Source: an uncultured Bacilli bacterium (GTDB lineage Bacteria; Bacillota_I; Bacilli_A; RF39; UBA660). Taken from it: DNA of 12,365 nucleotides. The notes beneath the pieces are model-generated. The model worked only from the letters and a program-made list of their open reading frames with translations, was not told the origin of the DNA and did no database searches. Positions 1-5,745 of this stretch are shown in pieces (the first letter of the stretch is position 1; every line of letters starts with the position of its first letter). The translations under genes and the position numbers were made by a program. The DNA is taken from assembly GCA_910589335.1 (NCBI GenBank), contig CAJUTW010000044.1, positions 1-12,365 of the forward strand. The letters are read 5' to 3'.

Positions 1-226
1 AAGTATCAATAGTTTTAAAACTAGCACTCTTATCTATCTTCCAAGAACCAGCTTCTTTTTCATTATAGTTAGATTTTTCAGATAATATCTCTACACTCTT
101 AACTGGTTGAAGTTCTGCAAATATTCTAGGTACTGTAATTAAACCAATTACTAACAAAATAAAAACACCAAAACTAACTAATTTATATCTTTTAAAAAAA
201 ATCTTCAAACATTCAAATACTTTCAT
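1..226 (-). CDS. N-terminal fragment of a secreted surface protein (adhesin-like), runs off the left edge
   Basis: The 75 visible codons start at ATG 226, preceded by a good ribosome-binding site (AGAAGGGG) a few bases upstream. The protein opens with a basic segment (MKVFECLKIFFKRYK), a hydrophobic stretch at about residues 16-36 and a possible signal-peptidase site after IFA at residue 37. This predicts export, or anchoring if uncleaved. The mature part contains SWKIDKSASFKTIDT (61-75), which resembles the first strand of the secreted VWA or isopeptide-forming adhesins of gut Bacillota; that assignment is a weak inference because the body of the protein is outside the window. The coding start lies 17 bp from a 23-bp repeat that bounds a candidate invertible segment, so its expression may be phase variable. 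Being a CDS is well supported; the family is not. Confidence 0.72.
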   Translation of the reverse strand, partial: MKVFECLKIFFKRYKLVSFGVFILLVIGLITVPRIFAELQPVKSVEILSEKSNYNEKEAGSWKIDKSASFKTIDT

Positions 227-243
227 ATATACCCCTTCTAAAA

Positions 244-266
244 TCATAAAGGTGGATACTTTATGA
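244..266. repeat. Left copy of a perfect 23-bp inverted repeat, recombinase-site-like
   Basis: Arms TCATAAAG (244-251) and CTTTATGA (259-266) are exact inverted copies of each other around the asymmetric 7-bp centre GTGGATA (252-258). The whole 23 bp recurs as an exact reverse complement at 502-524. Arm, short asymmetric spacer and inverted arm is the layout of a tyrosine-recombinase core site. This copy sits between the surface gene's ribosome-binding site and the gene-free segment. Confidence 0.9.
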
Positions 267-310
267 GAAAAAGGCTAATTCATATTGAAAAATAACGATT
301 TTTAAATTCT

Positions 311-339
311 TTGACTAAAATATTGACTATTATAATAAT
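311..339 (+). promoter_or_regulatory. Candidate promoter inside the invertible segment, currently pointing rightward
   Basis: TTGACT at 311-316 is followed 17 bp later by AATAAT (334-339); a perfect TATAAT at 331-336 is only 14 bp away. In the present orientation it reads away from the surface gene and into the terminator at 549-599. A competing minus-strand match overlaps it (335-364), so the direction is uncertain. Confidence 0.4.
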
Positions 340-395
340 AAATTATTTTTTTAATAACTAACAATTATCTACAAAATATGACTATTTAATGACTA
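312..395 (+). repeat. Four direct TGACTA repeats in two helically phased pairs
   Basis: TGACTA occurs at 312-317, 324-329, 379-384 and 390-395, all in the same orientation. The pairs have start-to-start spacings of 12 and 11 bp, about one helical turn. All lie inside the segment bounded by the 23-bp inverted repeats. Such phased direct repeats are typical of dimeric regulator or accessory-protein sites. The binding protein is unknown. Confidence 0.55.
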
Positions 396-501
396 CTTAA
401 ATTTATAAAAATAATAAAAATTTACATAAATATTTGCTTAAAATTAAAAAATAATGTATATTTAATGTAATAAATAATATAAAAATAAAGAAAAGTAAGA
501 G

Positions 502-524
502 TCATAAAGTATCCACCTTTATGA
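502..524. repeat. Right copy of the perfect 23-bp inverted repeat
   Basis: This is the exact reverse complement of 244-266. It consists of arms TCATAAAG and CTTTATGA around the centre TATCCAC (510-516). One more base pair (G501 with C525) extends the palindrome on this side only. The opposite orientation of the asymmetric centres predicts inversion, not deletion, if the sites recombine. Confidence 0.9.
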
Positions 525-548
525 CTGATATTTTCTTTTATATATAAC

Positions 549-599
549 AAAAATATGTAGAATTAATTGAAAATAACTTTCAAATTTCTACATATTTTT
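549..599. terminator. Bidirectional hairpin terminator between the inverted repeats and the kinase gene
   Basis: A perfect 14-bp inverted repeat (549-562 with 586-599) encloses a nested stem TTGAAA/TTTCAA (567-572 with 578-583). On the plus strand it is followed by a run of seven T (595-601); on the minus strand it ends in five T. It overlaps the end of the kinase gene and would stop that transcript. It would also stop any transcript leaving the candidate invertible segment rightward. Confidence 0.8.
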
Positions 600-1274
600 T
601 TAAGTTTCAAATTCTTCTACAATATTTAGAATTTCACTACTTATATCTTCAATACTTCTAAGTTCTCCATCTTTTATACATTCTATTTTATTCCAATTAT
701 ATAATTCTGAAAGTTCTAAGTAAGCTTCTTCTGCATGTTTTAAATGATCAACAGACTTTTCATGTTCATCAATATCTGTTCTATTCTTTCTAAGCTCTAA
801 AGTATATTCATAAGGTACATGAAGAAAAATTGTTTTATCAGGTTTAGGTAATTTTAATAACCAAAATTCTAATTTATCTATCCATTGGTACATATTAAAA
901 CGTTCTTCTTTTTCATGAATTTTACTTCCTTGATGTGCAAGATTAGATGTAGTATATCTATCCAAAATCACATAATAATCTTCATCTAAATATTTCTGTA
1001 TTTGTGGTAAATTATACTTTCTATCAGCAGCATAATAAAGAGAAACTACATACGGATCAACATTAACTGCTCCCTCTTTAAAAAAACTTTCACTAATTTC
1101 AGGTTTTCCTAAATATGCTCCACCTACTATTTTACCTGTAGGAGAATTATAATTAGGAAAATCAAATCGAATACATTTCTTACCTTTTTCCTGAAGTTTC
1201 TGTACAAGTAATTTAGTTTGTGTCTCTTTTCCAGAGCAATCAGTCCCCTCAACTACAATAATTTCTCCTGCCAC
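600..1274 (-). CDS. Thymidylate kinase-like deoxynucleotide kinase (GTG start)
   Basis: The 224-aa product belongs to the thymidylate kinase family, which phosphorylates dTMP to dTDP in the cytosol. Visible motifs are a P-loop GTDCSGKET (10-18), AADRK (82-86), the DRY motif with DRYTTSNLAHQGSK (105-118) and a LID-like RKNRTDIDEHE (162-172). The P-loop has Glu where Walker A usually has Ser/Thr, followed by Thr, a variant I associate with a divergent tmk-like subfamily. The start is GTG at 1274, with AGGAGG seven bases upstream. An ATG two bases further upstream is out of frame and stops after seven codons. It has its own extended -10 promoter, and the preceding operon ends in a terminator, so it is a separate unit. 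A canonical tmk may exist elsewhere in the genome, so substrate preference is uncertain. Confidence 0.88.
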   Translation of the reverse strand: MAGEIIVVEGTDCSGKETQTKLLVQKLQEKGKKCIRFDFPNYNSPTGKIVGGAYLGKPEISESFFKEGAVNVDPYVVSLYYAADRKYNLPQIQKYLDEDYYVILDRYTTSNLAHQGSKIHEKEERFNMYQWIDKLEFWLLKLPKPDKTIFLHVPYEYTLELRKNRTDIDEHEKSVDHLKHAEEAYLELSELYNWNKIECIKDGELRSIEDISSEILNIVEEFET

Positions 1275-1281
1275 ATTTATC

Positions 1282-1287
1282 CCTCCT
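1282..1287 (-). promoter_or_regulatory. Ribosome-binding site that fixes the GTG start of the kinase
   Basis: AGGAGG on the minus strand lies seven bases before GTG at 1274. The overlapping ATG (1276-1274) would be five bases away but reads only MWQEKLL before a stop, so GTG is the productive start. Confidence 0.8.
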
Positions 1288-1307
1288 ATAAAACTTATCT
1301 TTACTTT

Positions 1308-1336
1308 ATATTACCAAATACATCATAATAAAACAA
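1308..1336 (-). promoter_or_regulatory. Promoter of the thymidylate kinase-like gene
   Basis: On the minus strand TTGTTT (1336-1331) is separated by 17 bp from TAATAT (1313-1308), and TGG immediately precedes the -10, giving an extended -10 element. The transcript would start about 25 bases before the GTG codon. Confidence 0.6.
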
Positions 1337-1369
1337 GCAAAAATAAAAAAAGTGTCAAATTAAACACTT
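1336..1369 (-). terminator. Rho-independent terminator overlapping the HD-gene stop codon
   Basis: On the minus strand AAGTGT and ACACTT form a 6-bp stem (1369-1364 with 1355-1350) around an 8-nt loop, followed directly by a T-rich run. The stem contains the last codons and the loop contains the TAA of the HD gene, so it ends the lepA operon right at the end of coding sequence. Confidence 0.7.
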
Positions 1370-1941
1370 ATATTATTTTTATCATCAAATGGAACTAAAA
1401 TACACTTTCTACTTGCCAAAAAGTCACACATATGTACAAAATTTTGATATTTTGTTTTTGGTTTTTCTAAAACATCATTTCCACTATAATCTTTTGTCCA
1501 AGGACCCATATGTGTTTTTATAACATCTCCTAAAAATTCAATTTCTTCTACCTCTAATCCTAAAACTTCCTCATTATCCATTAAAAAATCTGCCATTAAA
1601 AGTGGATGATCAAATCTTGTATACTTTTCTTTTTCTAAACCACTTTTTAATCCGTCATGAATTAATAAAGCCATTAACATTAAATCCTTTTCTAATTCTG
1701 TATATTTATCACCAATAGCTGGATCACTAAGTAATTCATATCCAATACGAATAGCAGCCTTAGAATGTCTTAAAAGTCCACCATCTCCTAAAGCATAATC
1801 AGGATGATATTTTCCAGTTGATGATGCTGGTACTACAAAAAAATAATCTGGCAATAATTTAATAACTTCTAAACAAGCATTTTTTACTTTATCTATCTTC
1901 AAATAACCAAGTTCACATTCTATTAATTTTTCTCTATCCAT
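1360..1941 (-). CDS. HD-domain phosphohydrolase, 193 aa
   Basis: This looks like an HD-superfamily metal-dependent phosphohydrolase. Candidate metal ligands are His59 (GLLRHSK), His95-Asp96 (LIHDG), His112 (RFDHP), His144 (KTHMGPW) and Asp173 (HMCDFLASRK). The YHPDYALGDGGLLRHS segment recalls the HD nuclease/phosphodiesterase domain of the YhaM type and phage-borne relatives, but no OB-fold precedes it here. The substrate (nucleotide, RNA or cyclic nucleotide) cannot be told from the sequence. The start codon overlaps the end of hemW by 8 bases and has an AAGGTG ribosome-binding site inside hemW, so translation is probably coupled. It is the last gene of the lepA operon, ending in a hairpin at its stop codon. 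Confidence 0.82.
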   Translation of the reverse strand: MDREKLIECELGYLKIDKVKNACLEVIKLLPDYFFVVPASSTGKYHPDYALGDGGLLRHSKAAIRIGYELLSDPAIGDKYTELEKDLMLMALLIHDGLKSGLEKEKYTRFDHPLLMADFLMDNEEVLGLEVEEIEFLGDVIKTHMGPWTKDYSGNDVLEKPKTKYQNFVHMCDFLASRKCILVPFDDKNNISV

Positions 1942-3037
1942 TTACTTCACCTTCTATAATTCTAATAATTATCTCATTACTAATATACCATTTTTCTTCT
2001 GGAATGAAAAGACAATTATCTTTCTCTATTAAAAAACCATCTTTTAATAAACTATAATAATTATAAATACTATTTAATTCTCTACCAAATTTTTTCCTAA
2101 ATTTTTCCAAATTAATTCCTTCACTTTTTCTTAGATTTAACATAATTTCATACTCTATTTTATCTTCATCAGACAAAAAATCTTTATTCAGAAAAAAATT
2201 ACCCTCTAAATATTTATTAATTGATTTTGTATTGTTAATTCGACAATTATTTAAAAAGCTACTAGCACCTAAACCAAAACCATAATATTCTTGGTTATTC
2301 CAATAACATAAATTATGTTTTGACTGAAAACCTTTCTTAGAAAAATTACTAATTTCATAATGAAAATAATTATTCAGTTTAAGTTTTTTACAAATTAAAT
2401 TATACATTTTAAAATCCAAATCTTCATCAATATTTTTTACTGATTTTATACTTAATTTTGTATGAGGCTCAATAATTAAAGAATAAGTTGAAATATGCTC
2501 CACATTAAGAGATAAAATATAATCTAGATCTATATTTAAATCAGCTTCTGTCTCCGTAGGAAGAGCATACATTAAATCAATATTGATATTATTAAAACCT
2601 AATTTTCTAGCTTCTTTTATAACTTCCTTTACTTGTTTTTTAATAACTGTTCTTTCTAAAAACTGAAGATTCTTATCACTAATTGATTCAAGTCCAAAAC
2701 TAAGACGATTTATACCATATTTTTTGTAAAGCAATAATTTTTCTTTAGTGGTACTTTCAAAATTACCTTCGATAGTATACTCTATTTCTTTACTTTTATT
2801 TAGCATATTTAAAATCTTAAAAAGTGTTTCTAATTCTTCTAACGATAAAGCACTAGGAGTTCCTCCACCGATATAAATAGTTTTTAATTCTTCACCTTGA
2901 TAGATTAAACTTATTTCCTTAGCTAGTTCTTCTAAATAGTTAGACACTATTTTCTTGTTATAAAGTAATTTGCAGAAATCACAATAAGAACAAATATTAT
3001 GACAAAAAGGAATATGGATATAGCAGTTATTTGACAT
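1934..3037 (-). CDS. hemW: HemW-type radical SAM heme chaperone
   Basis: This is a radical SAM protein of the HemW family, often mislabelled oxygen-independent coproporphyrinogen III oxidase; family members bind heme and deliver it to target proteins. It begins YIHIPFCHNICSYCDFC, giving the CxxxCxxC cluster motif plus a further Cys. GGGTPS follows about 55 residues later, then LSFGLES and the C-terminal HNLCYWNNQEYYGFGLGASS typical of HemW. I choose ATG 3037 (367 aa) rather than ATG 3058 (374 aa): the shorter form starts a few residues before the conserved YIHIPFC, has an AAAGAAAG sequence upstream and overlaps the preceding gene by only 11 bases. The 3' end overlaps the HD gene. Pairing with lepA is common in Bacillota; the hrcA heat-shock repressor often found next to this pair is absent. 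Confidence 0.9.
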   Translation of the reverse strand: MSNNCYIHIPFCHNICSYCDFCKLLYNKKIVSNYLEELAKEISLIYQGEELKTIYIGGGTPSALSLEELETLFKILNMLNKSKEIEYTIEGNFESTTKEKLLLYKKYGINRLSFGLESISDKNLQFLERTVIKKQVKEVIKEARKLGFNNINIDLMYALPTETEADLNIDLDYILSLNVEHISTYSLIIEPHTKLSIKSVKNIDEDLDFKMYNLICKKLKLNNYFHYEISNFSKKGFQSKHNLCYWNNQEYYGFGLGASSFLNNCRINNTKSINKYLEGNFFLNKDFLSDEDKIEYEIMLNLRKSEGINLEKFRKKFGRELNSIYNYYSLLKDGFLIEKDNCLFIPEEKWYISNEIIIRIIEGEVNG

Positions 3038-3776
3038 TATTAATTTCTTTCTTTGCATTTATTATTTTGTCTAATGCTCTGTTTTCAATTTTTATAATTG
3101 ATGTTTTAGAAAGTGAAAAAAGTTCTCCTATTTTTTCTAATGAAATATTATTTTCAATTCTTAAACTTATAATTTCTTTTTCAATGTCAGTAAGATTAGC
3201 CAATTCCAATATAATTCCAATCTCTTCTGATCCTATTTTTCTTAAAAATGTATATCTATTTCTTTCCAATTGTTCTCGTATCTTTTTAGCCGCCTCTTTT
3301 CCCATAACATTTGCTACTCTAGAATTAGTTAAACAATCATATACATAATCTTCTGTATACATATTTAAGTCGCAAAAATAATTGGAAATTTCTTTAATTG
3401 TAAATGTTGGATTTTCTAGATAAAAAGTACATATTAATTTAATATCATTTAGTTTTTCTTCTTCCTTATCACCAGGGTTGACTGATTTAGTACTACCGAC
3501 AAATTTTCCATTTTCATCTTTAATGACATCATTATTTTTAAATGAATTTAATCCACCCTTTACTTTACCAGTATTTTTATTGATAGCAAGTTGTTCCTTT
3601 ATTGTTCTATTTTCACTTTCTATTAACAAGTTTTCATTTTTCTTCAGGTATCTCTGAATTGTTGATTTTGGAATACTAATTTCTCTTGATATTTCACTTA
3701 TAAAAAATGTTGGATTTTCCATAAAAAATTTGATTATAATCTCTTCTTTTATTTGACTCTCTTTTAACATATTCAT
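3027..3776 (-). CDS. Multi-HTH DNA-binding protein with duplicated SpoIIID-like modules and a sigma-region-4-like end
   Basis: I do not recognise this exact family. Residues 12-46 (FFMENPTFFISEISREISIPKSTIQRYLKKN) form a helix-turn-helix resembling SpoIIID-type regulators. The following IKEQLAINKNTGKVKGGLNS (59-78) matches the layout of SpoIIID's basic tail. A second, diverged copy starts at 118 (FYLENPTFTIKEIS) and ends IREQLERNRYTFLRKIGS (166-183), so the protein carries an internal duplication. Residues 195-236 (LTDIEKEIISLRIENNISLEKIGELFSLSKTSIIKIENRALDKI) look like the HTH of sigma-70 region 4. A charged linker (79-110) separates the modules. It lies 12 bases after lepA and overlaps hemW. 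A start at the third codon (3770) is possible, because the GAAAAGAG sequence is better spaced for it. Likely a transcription regulator; its targets are unknown. Confidence 0.8.
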   Translation of the reverse strand: MNMLKESQIKEEIIIKFFMENPTFFISEISREISIPKSTIQRYLKKNENLLIESENRTIKEQLAINKNTGKVKGGLNSFKNNDVIKDENGKFVGSTKSVNPGDKEEEKLNDIKLICTFYLENPTFTIKEISNYFCDLNMYTEDYVYDCLTNSRVANVMGKEAAKKIREQLERNRYTFLRKIGSEEIGIILELANLTDIEKEIISLRIENNISLEKIGELFSLSKTSIIKIENRALDKIINAKKEINNVK

Positions 3777-3788
3777 TCTCTTTTCTAA

Positions 3789-5582
3789 TTATTCTTTCGT
3801 TGACAAAATTGATAAAAATGCCTCTTGTGGTACTTCAACACTACCAATCTGTTTCATTCTTTTCTTTCCTTCTTTTTGTTTTTCTAATAATTTCTTTTTA
3901 CGCGTAACATCCCCACCATAACATTTTGCAAGAACATTTTTTCTCATTGCTTTAATATCAGTTCTAGCAATTATATGTTGTCCAATAGCAGCTTGTATTG
4001 GTACTTCAAACATTTGACGAGGTATAATTTCTTTTAATTTTTCAACTACAACTTTTCCCCTATTATAAGCAAAATCTTTATGAACAATTACACTCAAAGC
4101 ATCGACTATTTCTCCATTTAATAAAATATCCATTTTAACTAAATTACTTTCCTTATAACCAATTACTTCATAGTCAAAAGACGCATAACCCTTTGTAAAA
4201 GATTTTAATTTATCAAAAAAATCATAAACTATTTCTGATAAAGGTATTTCATATAAAATTGTAACTCTTTTATCATCTAAATAATCCATATTAATAAATG
4301 TTCCACGCTTATCTTGACAAAGCTCCATTATTGAACCAATATATTCACTTGGTGTAAAAATACTAGCTTTTACAAAAGGTTCTTTTGTTTTAGAAATCAA
4401 TTCTCTTTTTGGCATCTTTGTTGGACTATCAACCATAACCAAACTTTTATCAGTAAGTTCTACTTCATAAACAACTGACGGAGAAGTAGCAATTAAGTCA
4501 ATACCAAACTCTCTTTCAATTCGCTCTTCAATAATCTCCATATGAAGCAAACCTAGAAATCCACATCTAAATCCAAAACCAAGAGCTTTAGAAGTTTCTG
4601 GTTCAAAAGATAAAGCAGCATCATTAAGTTTTAATTTATTTAAAGCTTCTCTTAAATCCTCAAATTTATTTGATTCAATTGGATAAAGCCCACAATATAC
4701 AGTAGGTTTCATTGGTTTATATCCATATAATCTTTCTTTAGTAGGATTATTATCTAACGTAATTGTATCTCCAACATGAACATCCTCTATACTTTTAATA
4801 GATGCATACAAATAACCAACTTCTCCAGCTTTTAAACTTTTAACACTTGCTTCTTTTGGATTATTAATAGAGAGTCCAACAACATCATAAACTGCTCCTG
4901 ACTCCATCATTTTAATAAGATCCCCGACCTTAACTTCACCATCAACAACCCTAATACTTGTTATTACACCGCGATATGAATCAAATAAACTATCAAAAAT
5001 TAAAGCTTTTAAAGGAGCTTTTTTATCTCCCTTAGGACTTGGAATTACTTCAATTACTTTATCCAATAATTTATCTACTCCAACACCTGTTTTTGCACTA
5101 GTTAAAACTATTTCATCTCTAGAAAAACCAATTACCTCAAGTTCAGATACTACTTTTTCAGGATCTGCACTAGGTAAATCTATTTTATTAATTACAGGTA
5201 TTACTGTTAGATTATTATCAAGAGCAAGATATAAATTAGCAAGAGTCTGTGCTTCAACCCCTTGTGCTGCATCAACTACTAAAATAGCCCCTTCACAAGC
5301 AGCCAAACTTCTACTTACTTCATAAGAAAAATCAACATGACCTGGGGTATCAATTAAATTTAATTGATATTCTTCACTATCCTTTTTATATGCCAATTGA
5401 ACAGCATTCAACTTAATAGTAATTCCTCTTTCTCTTTCTAAATCCATGGAGTCTAACATTTGTGTTTTTAATTCTCTTTTATCAATTGCTCCAGTTAATT
5501 CTAAAATACGATCTGCTAAAGTACTCTTACCATGATCTATATGAGCAATAATACAAAAGTTTCTAATATTTTCCTGTTTCAT
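3789..5582 (-). CDS. lepA: Elongation factor 4 (LepA), ribosomal back-translocase GTPase
   Basis: At 597 aa this is full length for LepA/EF4, a translational GTPase that acts on stalled or mistranslocated ribosomes. All G motifs are intact: G1 AHIDHGKST (13-21), G2 RGITI (52-56), G3 DTPGH (78-82), G4 NKID (132-135) and G5 SAK (162-164). The LepA-specific C-terminal tail is present (AKCYGGDVTRKKKLLEKQKEGKKRMKQIGSVEVPQEAF). The ATG has a strong GGAGG ribosome-binding site. It heads a four-gene operon with the HTH regulator, hemW and the HD gene, spaced by 12 bases or overlapping. Confidence 0.98.
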   Translation of the reverse strand: MKQENIRNFCIIAHIDHGKSTLADRILELTGAIDKRELKTQMLDSMDLERERGITIKLNAVQLAYKKDSEEYQLNLIDTPGHVDFSYEVSRSLAACEGAILVVDAAQGVEAQTLANLYLALDNNLTVIPVINKIDLPSADPEKVVSELEVIGFSRDEIVLTSAKTGVGVDKLLDKVIEVIPSPKGDKKAPLKALIFDSLFDSYRGVITSIRVVDGEVKVGDLIKMMESGAVYDVVGLSINNPKEASVKSLKAGEVGYLYASIKSIEDVHVGDTITLDNNPTKERLYGYKPMKPTVYCGLYPIESNKFEDLREALNKLKLNDAALSFEPETSKALGFGFRCGFLGLLHMEIIEERIEREFGIDLIATSPSVVYEVELTDKSLVMVDSPTKMPKRELISKTKEPFVKASIFTPSEYIGSIMELCQDKRGTFINMDYLDDKRVTILYEIPLSEIVYDFFDKLKSFTKGYASFDYEVIGYKESNLVKMDILLNGEIVDALSVIVHKDFAYNRGKVVVEKLKEIIPRQMFEVPIQAAIGQHIIARTDIKAMRKNVLAKCYGGDVTRKKKLLEKQKEGKKRMKQIGSVEVPQEAFLSILSTKE

Positions 5583-5605
5583 GTTTTTACCTCCATTTCT
5601 TATAA

Positions 5606-5614
5606 ATTATATCA
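5606..5614 (-). promoter_or_regulatory. Extended -10 promoter of the lepA operon
   Basis: On the minus strand TGA followed by TATAAT (5611-5606) forms a perfect extended -10 about 25 bases before the lepA start codon. No good -35 is visible at the usual spacing, consistent with an extended -10 promoter. The same core, ATGATATAAT, is used upstream of the Fic-domain gene. Confidence 0.65.
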
Positions 5615-5659
5615 TAAATTAAATTATGCTTCTAGATATAATCTTATATATTAATTTTT

Positions 5660-5690
5660 TTCAAATTAAAAAGCTCTGTTTAAGAGCTAA
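5660..5690 (-). terminator. Terminator of the Fic-domain gene
   Basis: AGCTCT (5672-5677) and AGAGCT (5683-5688) form a 6-bp stem with a 5-nt loop. On the minus strand the stem is followed by TTTTTAATTT. It lies about 57 bases after the Fic gene stop and before the lepA promoter, insulating the two units. Confidence 0.7.
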
Positions 5691-5745
5691 ATATTTTTTC
5701 TAAATCTTGTCAATGTAAAAAATTCATAGACAGAAATTATACATA

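Larger units (their letters stand above)
267..501. other. Candidate invertible promoter segment (inverton)
   Basis: This 235-bp extremely AT-rich segment holds no gene and is enclosed by the exact 23-bp inverted repeat. Promoter-like sequences are visible. On the plus strand there is TTGACT 311-316 with AATAAT 334-339 at 17-bp spacing (TATAAT 331-336 is also close), and a weaker TTGCTT 434-439 with TATATT 457-462. On the minus strand there is TTGTTA (359-364) with TATTAT (335-340) at 18 bp. If the plus-strand promoters are the real ones, the segment is drawn in the OFF orientation for the surface gene at 1-226; flipping it would point them at that gene. Base composition makes chance promoter matches likely, so the current state cannot be decided by eye. 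No recombinase gene is in the window, so the enzyme would act in trans. Confidence 0.62.

Noticed and set aside
267..501. Small RNA or riboswitch in the gene-free stretch
   Set aside because: No conserved aptamer-like core or GC-containing stems are visible between the repeats; the only strong hairpins are the repeats and the terminator.
244..524. Reading the 281-bp unit as a MITE or small insertion-sequence remnant with 23-bp terminal repeats
   Set aside because: No target-site duplication flanks it (AAA on the left, CTG on the right), no transposase remnant is inside, and the repeats are themselves palindromic with an asymmetric spacer, which fits site-specific recombination better. It is not fully excluded.
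3038..3058. Upstream ATG 3058 as the hemW start
   Set aside because: It has no ribosome-binding site, adds seven residues not seen in HemW proteins and increases the overlap with the preceding gene to 32 bases.
3031..3348. A 105-codon plus-strand open frame
   Set aside because: It lies entirely inside the minus-strand regulator gene and the hemW start, has no ribosome-binding site and reads as a hydrophobic low-complexity shadow of AT-rich coding sequence.
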